DNA from: UBA4810 sp002479215
GTDB lineage: Bacteria; Desulfobacterota; Syntrophia; Syntrophales; Smithellaceae
Reading direction: 5' to 3'
Assembly: GCA_049514435.1 (NCBI GenBank)
Contig: JBEKVB010000013.1
Span: forward strand, 8,212 to 72,211
DNA length: 64,000 nt
The notes beneath the pieces were generated by a model. That model searched no databases, had not been told where the DNA came from, and was given only the letters and a program-made list of their open reading frames with translations. Made by a program: the position numbers and the translations under genes. This document shows positions 25,853-35,384 of the stretch, piece after piece; the first letter of the stretch is position 1, and every line of letters begins with the position of its first letter.

Positions 25853-26524
25853 TTGCTCTATTTTATTTTCAATAATGTTTCCTATGAAAGGATATTCGGT
25901 CAGGCAATAACTGTTTAGCAAGTTACATATGTTTTCATCATCGCCATGGCGGCCCAGAACCAAGTAATGGTTGCTATTATTGTTCTTAGCGAAAACGATC
26001 CATTCGCCTGTGCTGGAACCCTTCAATATCCTATTTTTAAGCAGTTCATCCGTAAGTCTGTATGAAAGGACATTGATCATTTCGTCCGTAATGTATTCCG
26101 AGACCGACTCTTGGAAAACGTCATCAATCATTTCATCCAACTTACTCTTCCCTTTTTTATCCATTTCCCAATAATTGATGATGTTTCTTGCCAGAAACCT
26201 ATTCGAGAAAAAATGCTTGTGCCATAATCCTATTAAATATTTTCCTCTAAATTGTGATGCAGCTTTGGTTTTTGTCGTCTTTGAACATCCTTCTAAATAC
26301 TTGATTTCATCGAGAACGTCATAAATGGAATGAATGCGAGTAGAATGTAAGTAATATAGCTGCGCCAAAAGCAGTCTGCTTATTTTCGCGGCATCAAGAT
26401 GCAGAAAACCATTATGACTGTGTCTAAAGTGGTCAAGCGCTTTATCGGAGATTTGCAAGATTTCTTCCCTCATCGATTCGTCGGATAGCTCGATACATGA
26501 GCATAGGAGAGCCAGCCATATCAA
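25847..26524 (-). CDS. Protein of unknown function, cassette-like, coupled to upstream gene
   Basis: This 225-residue, mostly soluble protein has many aromatic and charged residues (GKYLIGLWHKHFFSNRF, EWIVFAKNNNSNHYLVLG). No family was recognised. The frame begins with TTG at 26524, overlapping the TGA of the upstream gene, so the two may be co-translated; ATG at 26476 is a possible alternative. The stop codon TAA forms part of the core box of attC-like site 7. Confidence 0.6.
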   Translation of the reverse strand: MIWLALLCSCIELSDESMREEILQISDKALDHFRHSHNGFLHLDAAKISRLLLAQLYYLHSTRIHSIYDVLDEIKYLEGCSKTTKTKAASQFRGKYLIGLWHKHFFSNRFLARNIINYWEMDKKGKSKLDEMIDDVFQESVSEYITDEMINVLSYRLTDELLKNRILKGSSTGEWIVFAKNNNSNHYLVLGRHGDDENICNLLNSYCLTEYPFIGNIIENKIEQA

Positions 26525-27333
26525 CGCAATTTAATTGTTTCTTTATCCCAACCTATGGCATCATAGTATGTCTCCATGAATGTGAAATAGCGCCATATTT
26601 CTTTTAAAGGCATTTTCAGTTCTTTTGTCATTTCTCTCGCTATGGGGTCTATATTTTCAAGAGGTAGTGTTAAACTGCATTGTGGTTCATCGGTCTTTGC
26701 TATTTTCTTTCTAAGAAGAATAATCTTTTTAGACGTCTCAAATGTTCTTCGGTCAGGCGCGGCGAGCGGAATATTATCATTTATATCGCTCCCTTTATCA
26801 AAAAGGTGTTGTTCTGGTTTTCCAATCTTGGAGTTATATTCTTGCATCTGCTCGACCGTTGGAATGCCGTATCTAATATCTATACCACGGCCCTCTCGAT
26901 AATCGGCCGCGCCTACGGCCACACAACTTTTTGCCAAGTGTTCATCATCAGGTACGAATTCCAATTCAATGCTTGCTGTGTCAAAACGATCCTTCAGCTT
27001 TTTAAGAGTGTTCAAGATAGTTGGGCGAAGTTGGCTTCTTTTCATGTCGCGCGGTATTACGACTATTGCCTCTAATTTGCCGCCTTGCCTCGTTTCAATT
27101 ATTTTTATCGGTTGAATTGCATCTTTAAATTGGGATGTTGGTATTTTGTCCAAATCTGAGGCATTCGCAAGAGATGAGATACAAAAAATGTAAGTACAAC
27201 AAAAAAGACATAATGTTAGAAATGACCGTTGAGACATGACAGGTGTACCGGCTTTCATAAGATGAATCCCCCTTTTATCAAGACGACATAACCGACTATA
27301 GACGACGATGCCGTCTTTTTTATTCAAATTCAT
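26521..27333 (-). CDS. Exported protein of unknown function, cassette-like
   Basis: The frame gives up to 270 residues. A signal peptide (RSFLTLCLFCCTYIFCISS, cleavage near ANA) begins about 33 residues in, so an internal Met (around 27258 or 27237) may be the true start. The mature part is hydrophilic with ECH-like repeats absent and no recognised family. The first ATG lies 7 nt after a GTTAGGC core box (27347-27341), suggesting the gene is the start of a cassette that also carries the next gene. Confidence 0.6.
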   Translation of the reverse strand: MNLNKKDGIVVYSRLCRLDKRGIHLMKAGTPVMSQRSFLTLCLFCCTYIFCISSLANASDLDKIPTSQFKDAIQPIKIIETRQGGKLEAIVVIPRDMKRSQLRPTILNTLKKLKDRFDTASIELEFVPDDEHLAKSCVAVGAADYREGRGIDIRYGIPTVEQMQEYNSKIGKPEQHLFDKGSDINDNIPLAAPDRRTFETSKKIILLRKKIAKTDEPQCSLTLPLENIDPIAREMTKELKMPLKEIWRYFTFMETYYDAIGWDKETIKLR

Positions 27334-27340
27334 TTTATTC

Positions 27341-27505
27341 GCCTAACAATTAATATACGAACTTCGCTTTTTCCGATATTTTCCACAAAAATCTAAATCA
27401 ACAAAATATAATAGTCAAGATTATTATAATATGAAATCAATGACTTTATACCTGAAGTAGTTTCGCATATTCTGGTAATAAAGAATAAAAGCGAACTTCG
27501 TAAAA
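27341..27505 (-). other. Partial attC-like end with distant inverted arm
   Basis: The minus strand has GTTAGGC at 27347-27341. The adjoining 60 bp (ATTAATTG, TCGGAAAAA) resembles the same side of site 9 at 38012-38080. An inverted copy of ACGAACTTCGCTTTT occurs about 130 bp away near 27489, but no matching left core box was found. It is probably a degenerate or recombined site. Confidence 0.35.
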
Positions 27506-27550
27506 TAGGGGAAATTTGTCCAACACTACTACAAAATAAATTTTTCGAGT

Positions 27551-27591
27551 AAACAACTAAGAGAGATTTTACTTATTATAATTAGTTGTTT
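27551..27591 (-). terminator. Hairpin after the crotonase gene
   Basis: AAACAACTAA (27551-27560) pairs with TTAGTTGTTT (27582-27591), immediately after the crotonase stop codon on the minus strand. It is AT-rich with a 21-nt loop, so a weak terminator at best. Confidence 0.4.
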
Positions 27592-27592
27592 T

Positions 27593-28393
27593 TCATTTTC
27601 CCTTAAAATCCGGCGGCCTTTTTTCGATAAAGGCAGTGACGGCTTCTTTTAAATCATCTGAAGTCATGAGCACCATATTTTTTTGTATCGCCGCAGCCAT
27701 GCCGTCCTTAACATTGGCATAACGGCTGTAGTTTAAAACTTCTTTTGTACAGCGAATGGCCAGCGGCGCATTTTGGGCAATCTCTGCCGCTAATTTTTTC
27801 GCGGCCGCCATCAGCGCGTCTTTATCCTTGTAAACGGCATTGACCAAGCCCATTTTTTCGACTTCCCGCGCGGGATACTCGGCGGCAGTATAGGCCATTT
27901 GCCGGGCGAATCCTTGGCCGACTATTAACGGTAATCTCTGGAGTACGCCCATGTCGGCGACAAAACCGATCGCCGCCTCTTTGAGGCAAAAGCTCGCGTT
28001 TTCAGAGCAAAGACGGATATCGCAGGCGGAAATTATATCCAGTCCGCCACCGATACAGCGGCTGTGTATGGCCGCGATCACCGGTTTGGGGCATTCCTCT
28101 ATAGCATTACAGCAATCAAATAAAGGCTGGGATCTTTCCACGGATTCGATCACACTTTTGGCCGTTCCATTAAAACCACCCGCCGCTTCTTTCAAATCAA
28201 GTCCGGCGCAAAAAATTCTGGCCTTGCTGGTGAGAATAATCGCTCTTACTTCGTCCATAGCACCCAGCTTTCTGAAAACATCGGCAATCTCGGAGGCAAA
28301 TTCCAGACTCAATGCGTTCAGGCTTTCCACCCTCGCTAGGGTTACCTCGGCAATATAATTTTTGATTTCCAATTCAATAAACTTATATTTCAT
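27593..28393 (-). CDS. Crotonase-family enzyme, dienoyl-CoA isomerase-like
   Basis: This 266-residue enoyl-CoA hydratase/isomerase has the oxyanion-hole segment FCAGLDLKEA (about residue 61) and CIGGGLDIISACDIR (about 112). The following block FCLKEAAIGFVADMGVLQRL carries a Glu and an Asp at the positions used by delta3,5-delta2,4-dienoyl-CoA isomerases (VADMG compared with AADVG in ECH1). It therefore probably shifts double bonds in polyunsaturated acyl-CoA rather than hydrating. It stands alone on the minus strand, facing away from the beta-oxidation genes that follow. Confidence 0.8.
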   Translation of the reverse strand: MKYKFIELEIKNYIAEVTLARVESLNALSLEFASEIADVFRKLGAMDEVRAIILTSKARIFCAGLDLKEAAGGFNGTAKSVIESVERSQPLFDCCNAIEECPKPVIAAIHSRCIGGGLDIISACDIRLCSENASFCLKEAAIGFVADMGVLQRLPLIVGQGFARQMAYTAAEYPAREVEKMGLVNAVYKDKDALMAAAKKLAAEIAQNAPLAIRCTKEVLNYSRYANVKDGMAAAIQKNMVLMTSDDLKEAVTAFIEKRPPDFKGK

Positions 28394-28913
28394 ATATCCT
28401 CCTTCAGGATTTTATAGCCTCAATATGAATTTAATATTCTAAATTTGGTATTTTGTCCAATTAATATCTCATTCTTAAAACCTTGCTTATTATAAAATAT
28501 ATTGTATATTCAAATACCTAAGATGTCTGATGACGTGGTTTGCAATTAAACAATAAAAAAATCGGACTACCGGTCAAAATAGTTTGAATTCAAAAATTAT
28601 TTTTGGTAGGGTGAAACTCTCATTGGGGACGAATGATTTGTACTGGAAAAATCAAACTGTGTCTTTTTGGTATTTGATTGCATAAGGTTGTTTCCGTTCG
28701 GTATTGATTGCGGAAAAAATCGTTAGACCCTCGCTTCGAGAATATGTGTATGTTTTAGTGAAAACTGCTCCTGAATATTCCCGATGATGGTATCCTCTCC
28801 GTGAGATTAGTTTCTTGCGAAAATATCTATTGTCCGGTGATGGATTTCCTTTTTCAGGGATTATTTTAGACAGAAATAACCATAAAATAAAAATCATAGA
28901 AAGGATGGGAAAA
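28394..28913. other. Divergent intergenic region (520 bp)
   Basis: It lies between the crotonase (minus) and 3-hydroxyacyl-CoA dehydrogenase (plus) genes and should contain promoters for both. A reading frame on the minus strand at 28652-28963 overlaps the dehydrogenase start and shows no family features. Nothing else was recognised. Confidence 0.5.
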
Positions 28914-29795
28914 ATGAAACTCGAAGATGTAAAAAATGTATGTGTAGTTGGTGCCGGCAACATGGGTCACCAGATTTCTCTTCTTTGCGCAATTCACGGT
29001 TACAAAACAAAGTGTTCGGATGTTGTACCGGAAATGCTCAAGAAGGCCGATAATTTTGTCAATAACTATCTTCCCGGAAGGGTGGAGAAGGGAAAAATGA
29101 CAAAAGAGGTAGCTGAAGCAGCGCGCAAAAATATTTCTTTTACTTCTGATATGAAAGAAGCCGCTAAAGACGCTGATTTTGTAATCGAAGCGGCCACGGA
29201 AGTTCTTGCGCTGAAAAGAAAGATATTTGCCGATCTGGATAAAATCGCTCCTCCTCACGCCATTCTGGCAACGAACAGCTCGTTTATCGTGAGCTCCCGT
29301 ATTGCCGATGCTACCAAGCGGCTGGACAAAGTCTTGAATATGCACTTTTTCAATCCAGCGCTGGTGATGAAGCTTGTGGAAGTCGTCAGAGGTCCGCATG
29401 TGTCTGAGGAATCCGCCAATCTTACGATGGATTTTTGCAAGAAATTGGAAAAGGTTCCGGTCCTCATTAAAAAGGAAGTGGATGGCTTCCTGCTCAACAG
29501 GATTTTCCGAGTAATTTCCAGAGAAGCCCTATGGATGCTGGATATGGGTGTTGCCTCCGCGGAAGATATCGATAAAGCCTGTGTTTACGGGGCAGGCCAT
29601 CCAATGGGTCCCTTTCGGCTGAATGATTTAACCGGTATCGATCTCACCTACATCATGAGTATGGAAGGCTTCAGAAAATCAGGCAATCGCGACGATCTTC
29701 CCTCACCTAGTGTTGTAGAACATTATGTTAAAGGTGAATACGGAGAGAAAACCGGCAAGGGCTGGTACGAATACAAAAAACCGGAAAAAAAATAG
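28914..29795 (+). CDS. 3-Hydroxyacyl-CoA dehydrogenase
   Basis: The product is about 293 residues. It has an N-terminal NAD-binding Rossmann motif (VVGAGNMGHQIS), ATNSSFIVSSRIA, the catalytic-His segment MHFFNPALVMKLVEVV, and the C-terminal helical domain (FLLNRIFRVISREAL). It oxidises L-3-hydroxyacyl-CoA to 3-ketoacyl-CoA. The ATG at 28914 is chosen because AAAGGA stands about nine bases before it. It is followed on the same strand by a thiolase, the next step of beta-oxidation or the reverse of butyrate synthesis. Confidence 0.95.
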   Translation: MKLEDVKNVCVVGAGNMGHQISLLCAIHGYKTKCSDVVPEMLKKADNFVNNYLPGRVEKGKMTKEVAEAARKNISFTSDMKEAAKDADFVIEAATEVLALKRKIFADLDKIAPPHAILATNSSFIVSSRIADATKRLDKVLNMHFFNPALVMKLVEVVRGPHVSEESANLTMDFCKKLEKVPVLIKKEVDGFLLNRIFRVISREALWMLDMGVASAEDIDKACVYGAGHPMGPFRLNDLTGIDLTYIMSMEGFRKSGNRDDLPSPSVVEHYVKGEYGEKTGKGWYEYKKPEKK

Positions 29796-29986
29796 GCGTA
29801 TGAATACTGCCTTTCCGGAAGTTGGAACGGTGATATTTTAAATAAAAGGGAATGGGGATCGCAGAAACGCTATCCTCATTCTCTTTCCAAACTTATCCCC
29901 AAGATGATTTTGTGCGTGTTATCCGTGGCGATTACCGGAAAGCAAAAAATGTTTTTGTGAAAAAATAATAAATAGTGAGGTGGAAT

Positions 29987-31195
29987 ATGAGTAACAGAGA
30001 AGTTGTATTAGTTGACGGAGTGCGGACGGCATTCGGCACTCTGGGACGAACACTAAGGAACTTTACGATGGAAGAATTGGGTGGTTTAGCCATTAAAGGG
30101 CTGTTGGCAAAAACCAAAATAGCCGAGAAGGGCACAGTGGACGCGGTTTTTGCGGGATCGGCAATCGGCGGGACTTCTGCTCTTAACCCGGCGCGTTGGG
30201 CGACATTAGCCGGCGGACTTCCTGAGAGCACTTCGGCTTCCTATGTAGAGATGCAGTGCGGATCGGCAATCGATAGCATTAACCACGCGGCATGGAGAAT
30301 TCTTGCCAATCACGCGGATATCATGATTGCCGGAGGCATGGAATCTTATAGTCAAGCATGTGCCAAATTTTCTATGGCGACAGAGCCATTTCGGATGATT
30401 CCTCCGATGCCTATCATGTCATCCCTTTCCCCAACTAAAGATCCGGCGACAATGAACATGGGGATGACGGCGGAGGCCCTGCAGGTGATGTACAATATAT
30501 CGCGTCAGGCGCAGGACGAATTCGGTCTGCGCAGTCAGGTTTTAGCGAAAAAGGCCATCGATGCCGGATATTTTGTTGACGAGATTATTTCGGTCATGGT
30601 TCCTCAGGGGAAAAAGAATCCTCCCCTCGAGTTCAAAGTTGACGAACATCCGCGGATGACTTCCATGGAAGCGCTGTCGGCCTTGCTGCCCGCCTTTATA
30701 AAAACCGGGACTGTAACAGCCGGAAACGCTTCCGGGCGCAATGATGGGGCTGCCTTTGTCCTCATGATGACCATGGAAAAAGCCAAGGCACTGGGTTATA
30801 AACCGATGGCGAAGTGGCTTGCCGGCGGTGATTACGGTGTCGATCCCAAAATCATGGGGATTGCTCCTGCCTATGCAGTTCCTCTGGCCTTGAAGCGGGC
30901 GGGCTTAAAACTTTCCGCTATGGACGTTATGGAATGCAATGAAGCCTTTGCCGTGCAGAACCTGGCGGTTGTCAAAGAACTCGAAAAACAGACCGGGGAA
31001 AAGGTTAATATGGACAAATGGAATCCCAATGGCGGAGCCATTGCCTTTGGTCATCCCAACGGAGCCTCGGGAGCCCGCATTTGCATATTCACCATGAAAG
31101 AACTCATCCGCAAGGGTGGGAAGTATGGTGTTTTCAGTTCCTGCTGCGGCGGCGGCTTGGGTGTAGCGACGGTTATTGAAAATTTGCAGAAATAA
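29987..31195 (+). CDS. Acetyl-CoA acyltransferase (thiolase)
   Basis: This 402-residue thiolase has the nucleophile Cys in VEMQCGSAIDSIN, the second motif NEAFAVQNLA, GHPNGASGARI with the His, and the terminal Cys in FSSCCGGGLGVA. It cleaves 3-ketoacyl-CoA or condenses two acetyl-CoA. The ATG at 29987 follows GAGGTGG; an upstream in-frame GTG (29975) is unlikely. It forms a unit with the preceding dehydrogenase. Confidence 0.96.
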   Translation: MSNREVVLVDGVRTAFGTLGRTLRNFTMEELGGLAIKGLLAKTKIAEKGTVDAVFAGSAIGGTSALNPARWATLAGGLPESTSASYVEMQCGSAIDSINHAAWRILANHADIMIAGGMESYSQACAKFSMATEPFRMIPPMPIMSSLSPTKDPATMNMGMTAEALQVMYNISRQAQDEFGLRSQVLAKKAIDAGYFVDEIISVMVPQGKKNPPLEFKVDEHPRMTSMEALSALLPAFIKTGTVTAGNASGRNDGAAFVLMMTMEKAKALGYKPMAKWLAGGDYGVDPKIMGIAPAYAVPLALKRAGLKLSAMDVMECNEAFAVQNLAVVKELEKQTGEKVNMDKWNPNGGAIAFGHPNGASGARICIFTMKELIRKGGKYGVFSSCCGGGLGVATVIENLQK

Positions 31196-31266
31196 AAAAA
31201 TAGCAATTGAGTTATTAATTATTTTTGCGCTTGTTAAAACATGAGCTCTACAAAATGTGTGTTTCC

Positions 31267-31301
31267 AATATCTCCGTGGCGGTGTCAGCCACGGAGATAT
31301 T
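31267..31301 (+). terminator. Hairpin after the thiolase gene
   Basis: A perfect 14-bp stem (AATATCTCCGTGGC with GCCACGGAGATATT) and 7-nt loop lie 72 nt after the thiolase stop. The T-run is short, so termination is likely but not certain. Confidence 0.65.
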
Positions 31302-31400
31302 ATTATGGATTGCTAAAAATCAATGGTAACAAGCGGTATTTAGAAATGAGGGAGAAATATTGCGGAAAATAATTAAGTGTTCCCGGAATTACACACGATT

Positions 31401-31769
31401 CTACTCGCCAAGGGCTTTTCTTATTTTACTTAGCAGATATTCAGTTTCGAACGGTTTTACAACGTAATCTGCCGCACCCATCTCTAGCGCTTTCTGCCTG
31501 ATCTCTGCATTAGCGACACCGGTAATAAAAATTACAGGGGTTATGGCGGTCAAAGAGGATATTTTTAAATTCTCAAAAATATGTATGCCACTACGTACGG
31601 GCATCATGATATCTAAAAGAATTAAATCGGGTTTTTCTTTATGGGCTGCTGCTATGGTCTGCATCCCATCGAAAGCTACAATAACCTCATAATTATTAGC
31701 CTTCAGTATAGAAGTCAGAAATGATACAGTACCTTTATCATCATCTGCAATTAATATTTTTTTCGGCAT
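31401..31769 (-). CDS. Stand-alone response-regulator receiver protein
   Basis: This 122-residue CheY-like protein has the acidic pair in ILIADDDKG, the phosphoacceptor Asp in LILLDIMMP (about residue 54), Thr in PVIFITGVAN and the conserved Lys in YVVKPFE. There is no output domain. It would relay phosphate from an unidentified histidine kinase. No kinase is adjacent. Confidence 0.93.
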   Translation of the reverse strand: MPKKILIADDDKGTVSFLTSILKANNYEVIVAFDGMQTIAAAHKEKPDLILLDIMMPVRSGIHIFENLKISSLTAITPVIFITGVANAEIRQKALEMGAADYVVKPFETEYLLSKIRKALGE

Positions 31770-32337
31770 AATTTATTGCTCCTTCTATTTCAATAGCATG
31801 ATACGTCTGCCCATAGTAGAAAAATCATGTTCTGCCAAATAGTTACCAGAGGTAGCCTTTTGGGTTAGGATAGTTTACAGCAGCTCTGGCAGCTTGGGGA
31901 TGTCCTAATGTTCATTACTTAGGTCATAGATAAATTTTCCTACGAGGGCTAACCTTAAAGACTTAATCTTTTATTATTAAGATTATAACAAATAAAAATC
32001 CCCGTCAACATAAGAAAAAATAATTGTAAAAAGCACATAAAATGTCCGGTTAAAAAGTTATCAGTAAGTGGTGATAGATGAGACGGGGAGGGTAGGGTTT
32101 CTTGGCAATTTTCAGGAAAAGCTTCATAGGATCGTTTGGAGTATGGGCGTTGTAGAAGATGATGATAGTTGTGTTCCGCTGGGATGAGAAATAGCTTAAA
32201 AATTCAACCGTATATGAAAAGGCCACAGGATTCGCCCCATGGCCTTCTTTGTGGTTCTTAAAGATTATTACTTAATTCATCCGGCAGACAAACCGCCTCT
32301 CCGGTAAATCACCTTGAGATGCAAAAAAACCAATAAC
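31770..32337. other. Intergenic region (568 bp)
   Basis: It lies between the receiver gene and the outer-membrane protein gene, both on the minus strand. Apart from the hairpin at 32218-32246, no gene, repeat or RNA was recognised. Confidence 0.45.
32218..32246 (-). terminator. Possible terminator after the outer-membrane protein gene
   Basis: On the minus strand AAGGCCA and TGGCCTTTT flank a loop containing GGGG/CC pairs, followed by a short T-run. It lies about 90 nt past the barrel gene stop. Confidence 0.5.
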
Positions 32338-33186
32338 TTAGAATGAAAAGAGAACTCCTACATTAACGCCGTACTCATTGGCTGTGCTCGACGGCTCATA
32401 AAAGCCATACTGATTTACATCACTTGCTGCAAATGAACGGTATTCGTACCATGGTGTTACTGAAATTCCAATGTTATTGGTGAACTTATAGGTAACAGGA
32501 ATTTCCGCGTAGAAGCCGATTCGGTTGCCTAAAGTGAAACTCATGTCGGGGCCAAAGTAGCCGCCTGCTGTTTTTGATAAGTAAGCGGTCGCTGTGCCGT
32601 AAACCATGAAATTAGCCGCGACAGAGGCGGCTATATTCAATTTTTCAGTTATATTGTAATCGGCTTTGATTCCCACGGGAATATAGTTCCATTGATAAAA
32701 TTCTTCATAAGTGAAAGTGCCGTCAATATAACCGGGGTCACCTCGCTGCCAGTACTGGTAACCGTAGCCGAGATAAGGAATTAACAGGAAACTTTTGCCT
32801 ATGGGTATGGCGTATCCAATATTTGCTTCAAATTTTAACATCCTGGCTGATTCATTCGTATACTTTAACGGCGTACCGGACGGCTGACTTGCTCCATCAT
32901 AGGTTATATCAGCAGCCGCATAGCTTAAAAATACTTTTGCATATATTGAGGACTTCTTTTTAAAAGTATAATCTAAATATACACCCGGCAACCATCCGTA
33001 TTCCGTACTTTTGGCGGGCATGACCAAATCTTCTTTATAATCAAAGTAAAAATAAGTCAGGCCCAACTTGATGGCTGACGGATTTTCAACCGGCGCCGCA
33101 TTTTCCGCCATTAACGGAGTGCTGCAAAAAAGAAAAAGTATTATTACTAAATTAAAAATGAAAAGTGGTTTAAATGTTTTTACCAT
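32338..33186 (-). CDS. Outer-membrane beta-barrel protein
   Basis: This 282-residue protein has a signal peptide (PLFIFNLVIILFLFCSTPLMA). The mature part has alternating aromatic/polar strands (SIYAKVFLSYAAADITYDG, LLIPYLGYGYQYWQ, ISVTPWYEYRSF) and ends in a terminal Phe (VGVLFSF), the usual barrel insertion signal. About ten to twelve strands fit the length. It is reminiscent of omptin-fold or surface-antigen barrels, but no catalytic residues were identified. GGAGGAAA precedes the start. Confidence 0.8.
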   Translation of the reverse strand: MVKTFKPLFIFNLVIILFLFCSTPLMAENAAPVENPSAIKLGLTYFYFDYKEDLVMPAKSTEYGWLPGVYLDYTFKKKSSIYAKVFLSYAAADITYDGASQPSGTPLKYTNESARMLKFEANIGYAIPIGKSFLLIPYLGYGYQYWQRGDPGYIDGTFTYEEFYQWNYIPVGIKADYNITEKLNIAASVAANFMVYGTATAYLSKTAGGYFGPDMSFTLGNRIGFYAEIPVTYKFTNNIGISVTPWYEYRSFAASDVNQYGFYEPSSTANEYGVNVGVLFSF

Positions 33187-33291
33187 AATATTTCCTCCTT
33201 TTTTATTTTTACCCTCTATCTGAGATATTTTGCTTTCAGGTAACCTTGCGTATTAAAAAGCATAAAACCTTAGGCACGTCAACCTATTTCC

Positions 33292-33942
33292 TCAGGATTT
33301 TTTATAGAGAGAGTTTTTAGCGATGTATTGACGGACTTTATCCGGCGTAAGATATCTTATAGATTTATCATCTTTGAACATCTCTTTCATCCGGGATGAA
33401 GAAATGTCCAAAAAGCTTACATGACGGAAATATATGGTGTGACCGGTCGGACCTCTAAATCCGTCAATTTTTTCATCGTAAGTAAATCGTGCGGCAAAGT
33501 CTTTCGGTAAGATGCCGTCCAATTTCATATTTTCATATCCGGGACGTGTCATTACGGCAAAATTGCACAACAGCAGAAGTTTCTCCCAATCTTTCCATGT
33601 CGTAACCGCTTGAAAAGCATCCTGCCCGACGATGAAGTATAGTTCCAAATCCTCCATGTACTTGTTAAGAATATATTCCACTGTTTCCACGGAATAAGAT
33701 TTACCGGCGCGTAAATTCTCCACATCGGAAAAAGAGAAATTAACATTGCCTTCAATTGCCAGACGAATCATTTGCTCACGATGGTAAAAAGAGGTGATTT
33801 CGGCTTCCAGCTTATGCGGCGGCCGCGATGACGGGATAAAAATGATGCGGTTTAAATTAAAGATTCCCAGCATTTCTTCCGCGCCCCTTAAATGTCCGAA
33901 ATGAATCGGATCAAAAGTTCCTCCCAAAAGTCCCCATTTCAT
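33292..33942 (-). CDS. nadD: Nicotinate-nucleotide adenylyltransferase NadD
   Basis: This 216-residue nucleotidyltransferase has LLGGTFDPIHFGHLR at the N-terminus (the HxGH-like motif), IPSSRPPHK and the C-terminal DISSSRMKEM signature. It forms deamido-NAD from nicotinate mononucleotide in NAD synthesis. Its start overlaps the proA stop by 4 nt, a common neighbourhood in Deltaproteobacteria. Confidence 0.95.
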   Translation of the reverse strand: MKWGLLGGTFDPIHFGHLRGAEEMLGIFNLNRIIFIPSSRPPHKLEAEITSFYHREQMIRLAIEGNVNFSFSDVENLRAGKSYSVETVEYILNKYMEDLELYFIVGQDAFQAVTTWKDWEKLLLLCNFAVMTRPGYENMKLDGILPKDFAARFTYDEKIDGFRGPTGHTIYFRHVSFLDISSSRMKEMFKDDKSIRYLTPDKVRQYIAKNSLYKKS

Positions 33943-35195
33943 GTTCGCACCTGTCCGTTGCCGTAAATTATAAATTTTGTTGTTGTCAATTCTTCCAGTC
34001 CCATTGGTCCGAAGGCATGAAGCTTTGTCGTGGAGATGCCAATTTCCGCGCCTAATCCCAACTCAAAGCCGTCGCTGAAACGCGTGGAGGCATTGACCAG
34101 CACGGTTGAAGAATTGACCTCGTTTAAAAAGCGTTGAGAATTGTTATAGTCGTTCGTTATTATTGACTCCGTATGTAAAGAACCATACTTCTCAATATGA
34201 GCGATGGCTTCATCAATATTCTCCACAACTCTTACAGCCAGAATTAAATCGAGATATTCGGCAAACCAGTCATCTTCAGTTGCGGCTTCTATGTTTTTTA
34301 AGATCGCTCTTGTTTTTTCGCATCCTCTGAGGATGACACCTGCTTCTTGCAATTTTCCCGCCACCTGCGGCAAAAACTTGCGGGCGATGTCTTTGTGTAC
34401 CAGTAAGGTTTCCATGGCATTGCAAACGCCCGGGCGCTGAACTTTGGCATTGAAGCAAATATTTACAGCCATCTCCATATCGGCCTGCGCGTCAACAAAG
34501 ATATGACAGACCCCCTTGTAGTGTTTGATTACGGGTATTTTGGATTGGGCAACCACGGCCCGAATCAATTCTTCTCCTCCGCGGGGAATGATTAAATCAA
34601 TATATTCATCCAACTGTAGCATCGCCGATACGGCTTCGCGATTAGTCAGAGGAATTACTTGAATTGCTGCTGCGGGCAAGGAGCTTTTGCGCAAAACCTC
34701 TTGCAGGATGGAGGCGATGGCCAGGTTGGAATTAATTGCTTCGGAACCGCCCCGTAAAATTACTGCGTTTCCCGATTTGAGGCAAAGGGCGGAGGCATCA
34801 ACCGTAACATTGGGGCGCGATTCGTAAATGATGCCGATAACTCCTAAAGGAATGCGCATCCTGCCCACCAAAAGACCATTGGGACGGCGCCACATGGAAG
34901 TTATCTTGCCTACGGGATCGGGAAGCGCGGCTACTTCCCGTAGTCCTTGAGCCATTAATTCAATTGTAGCTTTTTCCAGAGTGAGGCGGTCAATCATGGC
35001 CAGGGAAAGTCCTGATTGCTTAGCTTTGGAAATATCCTTGGCGTTTTCGGCCAGAAGAAAATCACGCTTGCGGTCAAGTTCAACTGCCATTTGCAAGAGG
35101 GCATTATTTTTGGCCGCCGATGTTACACGGGAAATATTTCGCGCCGCAAGTCGTGCGTCTTGGGCGATTTGTTTTATTGAATTTTTTATATCCAT
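33939..35195 (-). CDS. proA: Gamma-glutamyl phosphate reductase ProA
   Basis: This 418-residue aldehyde-dehydrogenase-fold enzyme has GVIGIIYESRPNVTVDA, KSGNAVILRGGSEA, the catalytic Cys in PGVCNAMETLL and the family block GLGAEIGISTTKLHAFGPMG. It reduces gamma-glutamyl phosphate to the semialdehyde in proline synthesis. It forms an overlapping pair with nadD. Confidence 0.97.
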   Translation of the reverse strand: MDIKNSIKQIAQDARLAARNISRVTSAAKNNALLQMAVELDRKRDFLLAENAKDISKAKQSGLSLAMIDRLTLEKATIELMAQGLREVAALPDPVGKITSMWRRPNGLLVGRMRIPLGVIGIIYESRPNVTVDASALCLKSGNAVILRGGSEAINSNLAIASILQEVLRKSSLPAAAIQVIPLTNREAVSAMLQLDEYIDLIIPRGGEELIRAVVAQSKIPVIKHYKGVCHIFVDAQADMEMAVNICFNAKVQRPGVCNAMETLLVHKDIARKFLPQVAGKLQEAGVILRGCEKTRAILKNIEAATEDDWFAEYLDLILAVRVVENIDEAIAHIEKYGSLHTESIITNDYNNSQRFLNEVNSSTVLVNASTRFSDGFELGLGAEIGISTTKLHAFGPMGLEELTTTKFIIYGNGQVRT

Positions 35196-35384
35196 AAAGT
35201 ATCCTGATACCTAAAAAATAAATTTCTTGCATTTTTTCCAATTATTGATAAAAGCCGCCTCATTTAATGAGGGTTGGATAACTTTTTAAACATGATATAA
35301 GAAATTTACCAATAATCAATAATTGTCTTAATTTACAGGACAATAATTTTTGTGTCAAGACCTTTGCCGGGATAGAAAATAAAT

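Noticed and set aside
28652..28963. Minus-strand 103-codon frame
   Set aside because: It overlaps the 3-hydroxyacyl-CoA dehydrogenase start and promoter region and has no recognisable features.
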